A stretch of DNA of 64,000 bases from Pseudomonas vanderleydeniana. Lineage in GTDB: Bacteria > Pseudomonadota > Gammaproteobacteria > Pseudomonadales > Pseudomonadaceae. Shown piece by piece: positions 7,149 to 14,283 of the stretch. The notes under the pieces were generated by a model. The model ran no database searches and was not told where the DNA came from. It worked only from the letters and a program-made list of their open reading frames with translations. The stretch lies in the NCBI RefSeq assembly GCF_014268755.2, contig NZ_CP077093.1, positions 6,035,501 through 6,099,500 on the forward strand, read 5' to 3'. Numbering within the stretch: the first letter of the stretch is position 1; every line of letters begins with the position of its first letter. The translations under genes and the position numbers were made by a program.

Positions 7149-9611
7149 ATGAGCACTGACCGTGCCTCGAATCGAGGCCGCCTGCTACCGAGCCTGCTCG
7201 GTATCGTGCTGCTATTGATGGGCCTGGCCCTGCTGGCCGGCGGGATCAGGCTGAGCCTGCTGGGCGGCTCGCTGTACTACCTGCTGGCCGGTATCGGTCT
7301 GTTGCTGACCGGTGGCCTGCTGCTGGCGGCCCGACGCGCAGCCCTGGGCCTCTACGCACTGGTGCTGTTCGCCAGCACCCTGTGGGCCCTGTGGGAAGTC
7401 GGCCTGGACTGGTGGCAACTGGTGCCACGCCTGGCCCTGCTGTTCGCCCTGGGTATCGTCATGCTGCTGCCGTGGTTCCGTCAGCCACTGCTGCGCAGCG
7501 GCCCCGCACCGATGGGGACCGGCGCGCTGGGCGTGGCCGTGGTCCTGGCCGGCGCCACCGCCGTTGCCAGCCAGTTCACCAACCCGGGTGAAATCAAGGG
7601 TCAGCTCGACCGTGACAGCGTCCCCGGCATGACCAACACCGCGCCGCAAATGGCCGAGGGTGACTGGAACTCCTACGGTCGCAGTGCCCATGGCGATCGT
7701 TACTCGCCGCTGGCGCAGATCACGCCGCAGAATGCCCACAAGCTGGTACCGGCCTGGACCTTCCGCACCGGCGATATTCCCGGGCCGAACGATCCCGGCG
7801 AAACCACTGCGGAAAACACTCCGCTGAAGGTCAACGGCATGCTCTACGTGTGCACGCCCCACAGCCAGGTGATCGCCCTCGACCCGGACACCGGCAAGGA
7901 AATCTGGCGCTTCGATCCGAAGCTGTCGACGCAGAAGGCGGCCAACTTCAAGGGCTGGGCGCACATGACCTGCCGTGGCGTGGCCTATCACGATGACGAT
8001 GCCTATATCGCCAACGCCGCGTCTTCGCCTGCCAACGCTGCCGCCACCGCATCGTTGGATGCCGCCAGTGCGCCCAGCGGTCGTCTGATCGCCAGCGGCC
8101 AGGAAAACCAATGCCCACGGCGGATCTTCCTGCCCACCGCCGACACCCGCCTGATCGCCCTGAACGCCGACACCGGCAAGATGTGCGAAGACTTCGGCGA
8201 CAAGGGCCAGATCGACCTCGGCGCCAACATCGGCACCTTCGCACCCGGCGGTTACTACTCCACCTCGCCACCGGCGGTCACCCGCGACCTGGTGGTGATC
8301 GGCGGCCACGTCACCGACAACGTCTCCACCGACGAGCCCAGCGGCGTGATCCGCGCCTTCGACGTGCACACCGGCAAGCTGGTGTGGAACTGGGACAGCG
8401 GCAACCCGGACGACACCACCCCGATCGCCCCGGGCAAGACCTATACCCGCAACTCGCCGAACATGTGGTCGATGTTTGCCGTCGATGAAAAACTCGGCAT
8501 GCTCTACCTGCCGATGGGCAACCAGACCCCGGACCAGTTCGGTGGCAACCGGACTCCCGACTCGGAGAAATTCAGCGCCGGCCTGACCGCCCTGGATATC
8601 GCCACCGGCCATGTGCGCTGGACCTACCAGTTCACCCACCACGACCTGTGGGACATGGACGTCGGTGGCCAGCCGACCCTGATGGACCTCAAGACCGCCG
8701 ACGGCGTCAAGCAGGCCGTGCTGGCCTCGACCAAGCAGGGCAGCATCTACGTCCTGGATCGCAGCAACGGCCAGCCGATCGTGCCGATCAACGAGATTCC
8801 GGTGCCCCAGGGCGCGGTCGCCGGCGACCACACCTCGCCGACCCAGCCGAAATCCGACCTCAACTTCATGCCGCCGCCACTGCGCGAGCGCGACATGTGG
8901 GGCGTGACCCCGTTCGACCAGATGCTTTGCCGGATCGACTTCAAGTCGCTGCGCTATGACGGCCCGTTCACTCCGCCATCGCTGCAGGGCTCGATCGTCT
9001 ACCCGGGCAACTTCGGCGTGTTCGACTGGGGCGGCATTTCGGTGGACCCGGTTCGCCAGGTCGCCTTCGTCAACCCGAGCTACATGGCCTTCCGCTCCAA
9101 GCTGATCCCGGCGGCGGAAATCGCCTCGCAGGGGCCACGCAAGAGCGAGACCGAAGGCGTGCAACCGAACAAGGGCGCGCCATACGGCGTGATTCTCGAA
9201 GCGCTGCTGTCGCCGATGGGCCTGCCGTGCCAGGCACCGGCCTGGGGTTATGTGGCAGCGGTCGACCTGACCACCCACAAGACCCTCTGGATGCACAAGA
9301 ACGGCACCGTGCGTGACAGCTCGCCGGTACCAATCCCGCTGAGCATGGGCGTACCGAGCCTGGGCGGGACCTTCACCACCGCCGGCGGCGTGGCCTTCCT
9401 CAGCGGCACACTGGACCAGTACCTGCGCGCCTATGACGTGAAGAACGGCGAGCAGTTGTGGGAAGGCCGCCTACCCGCGGGCGCCCAGACCACGCCGATG
9501 ACCTACACCGGCAAGGACGGCAAGCAGTACGTGCTGGTGATGGCCGGCGGGCATGGCTCGCTGGGCACCAAGCAGGGCGACTACGTGCTGGCGTACAAAC
9601 TGTCCGAGTAA
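7149..9611 (+). CDS. gcd: Membrane-bound PQQ-dependent glucose dehydrogenase
   Basis: An 820-residue quinoprotein. Residues ~1-145 contain five membrane helices that hold ubiquinone; the rest is a periplasmic eight-bladed PQQ propeller. It aligns along its length with E. coli Gcd in landmarks such as G-D-W-N-S-Y-G-R, T-C-R-G-V, N-S-P-N-M-W, L-P-M-G-N-Q-T-P-D, G-G-N-R-T-P, H-H-D-L-W-D-M-D, W-G-G-I-S-V-D-P and G-G-H-G-S. The His of A-H-M-T-C-R corresponds to the E. coli active-site region. It oxidises glucose to gluconolactone in the periplasm and feeds electrons to ubiquinone, the basis of gluconate production and phosphate solubilisation in pseudomonads. PQQ synthesis genes are elsewhere. An Ala/Ser-rich insert near residues 290-320 is longer than in E. 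coli. Quinate/shikimate dehydrogenase is a less likely alternative. Confidence 0.88.
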   Translation: MSTDRASNRGRLLPSLLGIVLLLMGLALLAGGIRLSLLGGSLYYLLAGIGLLLTGGLLLAARRAALGLYALVLFASTLWALWEVGLDWWQLVPRLALLFALGIVMLLPWFRQPLLRSGPAPMGTGALGVAVVLAGATAVASQFTNPGEIKGQLDRDSVPGMTNTAPQMAEGDWNSYGRSAHGDRYSPLAQITPQNAHKLVPAWTFRTGDIPGPNDPGETTAENTPLKVNGMLYVCTPHSQVIALDPDTGKEIWRFDPKLSTQKAANFKGWAHMTCRGVAYHDDDAYIANAASSPANAAATASLDAASAPSGRLIASGQENQCPRRIFLPTADTRLIALNADTGKMCEDFGDKGQIDLGANIGTFAPGGYYSTSPPAVTRDLVVIGGHVTDNVSTDEPSGVIRAFDVHTGKLVWNWDSGNPDDTTPIAPGKTYTRNSPNMWSMFAVDEKLGMLYLPMGNQTPDQFGGNRTPDSEKFSAGLTALDIATGHVRWTYQFTHHDLWDMDVGGQPTLMDLKTADGVKQAVLASTKQGSIYVLDRSNGQPIVPINEIPVPQGAVAGDHTSPTQPKSDLNFMPPPLRERDMWGVTPFDQMLCRIDFKSLRYDGPFTPPSLQGSIVYPGNFGVFDWGGISVDPVRQVAFVNPSYMAFRSKLIPAAEIASQGPRKSETEGVQPNKGAPYGVILEALLSPMGLPCQAPAWGYVAAVDLTTHKTLWMHKNGTVRDSSPVPIPLSMGVPSLGGTFTTAGGVAFLSGTLDQYLRAYDVKNGEQLWEGRLPAGAQTTPMTYTGKDGKQYVLVMAGGHGSLGTKQGDYVLAYKLSE

Positions 9612-9627
9612 CGTTCAGGCAGACATG

Positions 9628-9660
9628 AAAAAGGCGGCCATCGAGATGGCCGCCTTTTTT
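9628..9660. terminator. Bidirectional intrinsic terminator
   Basis: A 14-bp perfect stem (A-rich side then GGCGGCCAT, loop CGAG, ATGGCCGCC then T-rich side) lies between gcd and the convergent globin gene. It has T tracts on both strands, so it can stop transcription from both sides. Confidence 0.9.
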
Positions 9661-9674
9661 GTGCATGCCTGGGG

Positions 9675-10097
9675 CTAGTGATCGATCACTTCGCCGCGCA
9701 TCGGCGCCAGCCGGGCGATCAGGCGGTTCTGCACCCGCACCGGAACACCCTGCTCGTCCATCGCCGCGATCAGGTCCTCGACCAGCGCATTGAAGTCGCT
9801 GCGGCTGACATTCTGGCCCTTGTGGCTCTCGGCCATGGTGTCGCCGGTGTAGGTGCAGGGTCCGCCGGCCTCGACGCAGAACTGCTCGACCAGCTTGTTG
9901 CGCAGGCGCACGATGTCGATCTTGCGAAAGCGCTCGGAGATCCGCGGATCGTGGGCGATCTTCAGCAGCATGCCCTCGACGATGCGGGTGATGCCCGCAT
10001 GCTCGCCGAGGTCGCGGTAGAGGCTGTCATCCCTGGGTGGCTGCTGGGCGCAACCGGCCAGCAGCATGGCGACCAACAGCAGTTTCAGGCCCCGCAT
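9675..10097 (-). CDS. Group 1 truncated haemoglobin-like lipoprotein
   Basis: A 140-residue protein with a lipoprotein signal (M-R-G-L-K-L, Leu-rich core, lipobox L-A-G-C with Cys at 17), so it is expected to be membrane-anchored on the periplasmic side. The remainder is a truncated globin: S-L-Y-R-D-L-G start, a helix with F-R-K-I-D, then M-A-E-S-H-K-G with the proximal haem His, and D-F-N-A-L-V-E-D-L. Truncated globins bind O2, NO or CO; an exported lipid-anchored form is less usual. The start overlaps the DUF3034 stop by one base (TGATG), so it is the last gene of a coupled operon. Haem binding is inferred from the conserved His. Confidence 0.82.
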   Translation of the reverse strand: MRGLKLLLVAMLLAGCAQQPPRDDSLYRDLGEHAGITRIVEGMLLKIAHDPRISERFRKIDIVRLRNKLVEQFCVEAGGPCTYTGDTMAESHKGQNVSRSDFNALVEDLIAAMDEQGVPVRVQNRLIARLAPMRGEVIDH

Positions 10098-10963
10098 CAG
10101 AAACTCCCCTGCACGGACAGATAGGTGCCGTTCTGGTTATCCAGCGTGGCGATTTCCCCAAGCCGGGCGTAAGCCAGGACGAAGGACAGGTGCTTGTTGG
10201 GGAAGTAGCCGATGAACACGTCGGCCCAGTCGCTCTCCCCGGCGAACGACAGGTTGTCCGGCTTCTCCCGGTACTCCACGCCCAGGGCCCAGCGCGGGTT
10301 GAACAGCACCGCCACCGAGCCTTCCTTGAGCACGCTGCGGGTATCGCGCCGATCACCGCCGAAGCCCATCAACCCCAGCTCATTGGCCCGGCTGTAGCGT
10401 ACGCCGCCGTTGACCAGCAGGTTGTAGCCGAACGCCGCGCCGACGAACAGCCGGCTGGCGGCCAGGTAGCCCTCGACGTCCTGGTCACGCTTGGCCCCTA
10501 CCAGTTCGGGAATATCGAAATTGGTCTGGTGCTTGTACTGCAGGCCCAGGGACACCTGCGGCAGGGTGTCGTAGATCAGGTCGCCGAACAACCGGACCTT
10601 GAGCCCGACGATATCCTGGCCGAGGTGGTCTTCCGGCAGGTTCAGCTTGTGCACCAGCGATCCCAGGTCGAACCGCTGGCGGGCGAAGGACACTTCTACC
10701 CGGTTGTCATAGGAAGCCGCCAGCCCGACCACGTCGAGCCGGTAGTCCGGAACATTGACGGTAGTGGCGAAGGCCGTGGCCCCCCACTCGTTCTTCTCGC
10801 CATAGCCGGTAAGCACCGCCCAGGGCGTGATACCACCGCCCGCCGCGCCTTCCAGGCTGCTGGCACCGCCGGTGGCGATCAGGCGGCCGTTATCGGCCTG
10901 GGCGACATTGACTCCCAGGCCGACCAGGCCCAGCAGGCACAACAGGGGAAGACGACGTTTCAT
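10097..10963 (-). CDS. DUF3034 family exported protein, probable outer-membrane beta-barrel
   Basis: 288 residues from the ATG at 10963, which begins a clean signal peptide (M-K-R-R-L-P, then A-Q-A); the frame is open further upstream but that part is not protein-like. The mature part alternates polar and aromatic residues in short strands (G-L-Q-Y-K-H-Q, V-E-Y-R-E-K-P, F-I-G-Y-F-P-N-K) and ends in Phe, as outer-membrane barrels do. It matches the DUF3034 family, whose function is unknown. It sits between the EAL phosphodiesterase and the globin; the stop overlaps the globin start by one base and the start is 6 bp past the phosphodiesterase stop. Barrel topology is inferred. Confidence 0.75.
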   Translation of the reverse strand: MKRRLPLLCLLGLVGLGVNVAQADNGRLIATGGASSLEGAAGGGITPWAVLTGYGEKNEWGATAFATTVNVPDYRLDVVGLAASYDNRVEVSFARQRFDLGSLVHKLNLPEDHLGQDIVGLKVRLFGDLIYDTLPQVSLGLQYKHQTNFDIPELVGAKRDQDVEGYLAASRLFVGAAFGYNLLVNGGVRYSRANELGLMGFGGDRRDTRSVLKEGSVAVLFNPRWALGVEYREKPDNLSFAGESDWADVFIGYFPNKHLSFVLAYARLGEIATLDNQNGTYLSVQGSF

Positions 10964-10968
10964 ATCAC

Positions 10969-13359
10969 TCAATGAACCATGGCGGACGGTGAATTCAGGG
11001 GCTGCGTGACCCAGGCCTCGAACGCCGCCGCAGCCAACGGACGACTGATCAGATAACCCTGGGCGGTGTCGCAGTGCCAACGTTCCAGCAAGCGTAGGCT
11101 GTGTTCGTACTCCACGCCTTCGGCGACCACCTTGAGCCCCAGGTTGTGACTCATTTCGATGGTCGAACGCACGATCACCGCGTCCTCGCTGGTTTCGTCC
11201 AGGTTGCGGACAAAGGACTGGTCGATCTTCAATTCCTGCACCGGCAGGCGCTTGAGATGCGCCAACGAAGAATAGCCAGTGCCGAAGTCATCCACCGACA
11301 GGCTGATGCCACAGGCACGCAGACGCTGCAGGATCTCCAGCGCCAGCTCGGGCTCACGCATCACCGCGCTCTCGGTGATTTCGAAGATCAGTTGCTCGGC
11401 CGGCAGGGAATGTTTCCTGAGCAACGCCGAGACCCGCTCGGGCAGGTCGCCGATCAGCAGGTCATCGGCGGAGATGTTCAGCGACAGTTGCAGGCGCAAG
11501 CCACGCTGGTTCCACTCCGCGAGCTGGCGCATGCCCTCCTCGATCACCCAACGGGTCAGGATCTGAATGCTGCCGGTGCGTTCGGCCAGAGAGATGAATT
11601 CCCCCGGCGACACCATGCCGAACTGCGGATGCTGCCAACGCAGCAGGGCTTCAGCCTGGCGCACATGCCCCTGGCGGATATCCAGCTTGGGCTGGTAATG
11701 CAATAGCAGCTCGCCATTGTCGGCGGCATGGCGCAGGTCGCGGATCAGGGTAATCTGTCGACGGTGGGCCAGGTCGCGACCCTCCTCGTAGATCTGCAGG
11801 CGGCCTGGCATCTGCGCGGCATCCTGCATGGCGATGGCCGCACGCCCCAGCAGTTCCTCCGCGTCCTGGCCGTCGGCCGGGAAGGCGGCAATGCCCATCC
11901 GGCAATCCAGTGCCACGTCGTGGCCGTTGATACGCTGGGGCTTGAGCAACAGTTGCTGGATCTGGTCGGCAACCGCCACCGCGCCCTCGCTGCCGGTGCC
12001 CTGCAGCAGCAGGAGAAACTCGCCGGCAATCAGGTGCGCCACGGTATCGCCGGAACGCAGGGCCGCCTGCAGGCGCTGGCCGACATTCTGCAACAACTGG
12101 TCGACCGCCCCGGGCCCGCCGGTCTCGTTGACGGTGCGCAGGTTGTCGATCCCCAGGTAGACCACCGCCACCGGGCGGCGGGCGGCAATTTCGTTGCCCA
12201 GCCGTTCCGTTGCCAGGGCACGGTTGGGCAGGCCGGTGAGCAGGTCGTGCAAGGCATTGTGCGCCAGCTGCTGCTCGCGCTCGGCGATAGCGCCCTGCAT
12301 GGTATTGAACATCTTGGCGAGCAGGCCCAGCTCATCGCTGCGGCGCAACGTCACCGGGGTCTGATAGTCCCCCTTGCCGATGCGCACGGCGGCCTGGGCC
12401 AGCTGGCGCACCGGTTGCGAGACTCCCCGCGCCAGCAGCAGGGCACCGACCAGGGAGGCCAGCAGCGAGAGCAGCGCCACCAGCAGGATCTTCTCGTCCA
12501 GCGGCGCAAAGGCCTGCATCGCGGCATCCAGCGGGCTCTGCAGCAAGGCGATGACCTGGCTGTCGTTGTGGTCATCGCCGCTGGCCAGCCTCAGCGATTG
12601 ACTGAGAAAGTTCTGGCTGAGGTGTTCGGTCAACTGCGTCTCGTGGCCGGCGGAAGCTTCAAGCATCAGCGCGACGATACTCGGCGCCAGTGTCGCCGGC
12701 TGGGTGCTGACCAGTTCGCCGGCCTGTCGGTGGTCGACCGTGAGGAATGACACCTCGAGGTTGGTCAGCGAGCGCAGTTGCGCGGCAAAGGCATTGTCCA
12801 TGGAAAAGCCCATCACCACCCGGGCGATCGGCAGCGGCGCCAGCACCTGGGCCTCGACCAGCAGGTGCGGCTTGCCCTGCAACGGCACGATCAGCGCCGA
12901 TTGCCGGTTGCGCCGGGCTTCACGCAAGGCCTGGTCGAAACGGAACGGGGTGCCATCGGGGGTATCGGCCAGGGTACTGGCCATGACGGAGCCGTCCATG
13001 CTCAACAGGATCATGTCACTGGCGTTGATGCGCTTGCCGTGGTTGATCAGTACCGAACGGATGGTCGCCGAGTCGCCACTGGAAACGGCATCGCGAAAAC
13101 CGAAGTCCGCCGCCAGCAGTTGCACGCCGTCACCCAGGCGCCGGCTCTGCACATCCAACAGGCGCTCGAACACCCGCGTACCGACATCCAGTTGTGCCCG
13201 CGCCTGCCGCTGCACCGCCTCGTTGGTCGCTGCCTTGACACTGAAATACAGGACGCCGACCACCACCAGCAACAGCAGGATAAGGACGAAGGCGATCCGC
13301 GCCTGAAAACTACTGCGCAGGTTGACTGATAGCTTTATTGAAGGCATCACCAAAGGCAC
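10969..13359 (-). CDS. Membrane sensor with degenerate GGDEF and intact EAL domain (c-di-GMP phosphodiesterase)
   Basis: A 796-residue protein (Met at 13359, or Met 5 at 13347). TM1 ~21-42, a periplasmic sensor of ~245 residues that looks CACHE-like, TM2 ~291-311, HAMP ~312-365, GGDEF-like ~366-525, EAL ~530-785. The GGDEF signature reads I-A-G-E-F (residues 444-448), so cyclase activity is unlikely. The EAL domain keeps E-A-L at 570-572, N-I-S, E-I-T-E-S, D-D-F-G-T-G-Y-S-S, L-K-I-D and V-A-E-G-V-E, so it should hydrolyse c-di-GMP to pGpG. Its first ~50 bp overlap the end of the blue-copper gene, implying coupled translation. The periplasmic domain probably reads a signal connected with that copper protein; this is inference. 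Confidence 0.88.
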   Translation of the reverse strand: MPLVMPSIKLSVNLRSSFQARIAFVLILLLLVVVGVLYFSVKAATNEAVQRQARAQLDVGTRVFERLLDVQSRRLGDGVQLLAADFGFRDAVSSGDSATIRSVLINHGKRINASDMILLSMDGSVMASTLADTPDGTPFRFDQALREARRNRQSALIVPLQGKPHLLVEAQVLAPLPIARVVMGFSMDNAFAAQLRSLTNLEVSFLTVDHRQAGELVSTQPATLAPSIVALMLEASAGHETQLTEHLSQNFLSQSLRLASGDDHNDSQVIALLQSPLDAAMQAFAPLDEKILLVALLSLLASLVGALLLARGVSQPVRQLAQAAVRIGKGDYQTPVTLRRSDELGLLAKMFNTMQGAIAEREQQLAHNALHDLLTGLPNRALATERLGNEIAARRPVAVVYLGIDNLRTVNETGGPGAVDQLLQNVGQRLQAALRSGDTVAHLIAGEFLLLLQGTGSEGAVAVADQIQQLLLKPQRINGHDVALDCRMGIAAFPADGQDAEELLGRAAIAMQDAAQMPGRLQIYEEGRDLAHRRQITLIRDLRHAADNGELLLHYQPKLDIRQGHVRQAEALLRWQHPQFGMVSPGEFISLAERTGSIQILTRWVIEEGMRQLAEWNQRGLRLQLSLNISADDLLIGDLPERVSALLRKHSLPAEQLIFEITESAVMREPELALEILQRLRACGISLSVDDFGTGYSSLAHLKRLPVQELKIDQSFVRNLDETSEDAVIVRSTIEMSHNLGLKVVAEGVEYEHSLRLLERWHCDTAQGYLISRPLAAAAFEAWVTQPLNSPSAMVH

Positions 13360-14014
13360 TCGGTGCCGGCGCCGACGGAGTATCCGGCGAAAGCGGTTGA
13401 ATCGTCAGGCTGAAGCGTTGCTTCAGCCCCGTGGCCGGCACATCGATTTCGCCGCTCGCCTGCGGCTGCATGTCCGCGACCTGCGGGTGCCAGAGGGTCA
13501 CGCGGTAATGGCCGGCGGGCAGCTTGTCGAGGGCGATCTGCCCACTGTCGTTGCTGGTCGCGAACCAGGGATCGTCGGTGACGTAGATGTAGCCGAGCAT
13601 CCAGTCGTGGATATTGCAGCCCAGCACCACCACGCCCGGCTTGTCGAACAGCACCGGATCCGAAGGCGTGCCTTCGTAGAGGCGCAGTTCAAAGCGCTTG
13701 GGCTGCGAGAAAGAATAGACCTGGTGGCGGATATTGTCGCTGTTGGGGAATTTGACCTGGGTCCCGGTGTGCACCGCCAGTACGTGGGGCACGTATTGCT
13801 TGTCGCGCTGGTCCATGTCGGCTTTCAGGCTGATACCCGCAGGTGCCGCGCCACCCTGCAGGGTCAGTACCGCGCCCACCAGTGGCTTGCCTTGCTGGTC
13901 GACCATCTCGGCCTGCAGGCCGGCGCCATGGCTCAGGCCACTGGCGAGCAACCCAGCAACACATAGAAACAATCCAGCTAGCGATATCGGGCGGGCCATA
14001 CAGCAACTACTCAC
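13310..14014 (-). CDS. Exported plastocyanin-like blue-copper protein
   Basis: 234 residues (Met at 14014, or Met 6 at 13999). The signal peptide ends around S-H-G-A. Residues ~32-148 form a cupredoxin-like domain with the ligand set of a type 1 copper site: His97 in I-R-H-Q-V-Y and Cys133, His136 and Met139 in G-C-N-I-H-D-W-M-L-G-Y. Residues ~149-205 resemble a carboxypeptidase-regulatory-like beta sandwich (G-Q-I-A-L-D-K-L-P-A-G-H-Y-R-V-T-L-W-H-P). Such proteins are often labelled methylamine-utilisation proteins, but no methylamine dehydrogenase is near. It is first in a minus-strand operon whose next gene, the EAL sensor, begins inside it. A periplasmic electron-transfer or copper-sensing role is plausible. 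Confidence 0.8.
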   Translation of the reverse strand: MSSCCMARPISLAGLFLCVAGLLASGLSHGAGLQAEMVDQQGKPLVGAVLTLQGGAAPAGISLKADMDQRDKQYVPHVLAVHTGTQVKFPNSDNIRHQVYSFSQPKRFELRLYEGTPSDPVLFDKPGVVVLGCNIHDWMLGYIYVTDDPWFATSNDSGQIALDKLPAGHYRVTLWHPQVADMQPQASGEIDVPATGLKQRFSLTIQPLSPDTPSAPAPSAFGDAFNKAISQPAQ

Positions 14015-14283
14015 TGGTTCGTTAAAAAGATGGCCTGCCCTGGCACATAGGGATCAGCAAGTACAGATTACCGAGGCTCGGGCAGAAGATCACGCAAGAA
14101 ATAAGGCATTTTGCCATTATTTCGAACGACTCATGGCCCTGAAAACCTCTACATGAAAAGCCAACATGTACAAGTTCATTGAAGGGCTATCGGCCGGTTT
14201 GACCAAAGCTATAGCAGCGGACCATTGAAACCGCCAACGGATCTCCCCATCTAACCTGCATACTCAACTGTGCAGGTGCCCCA

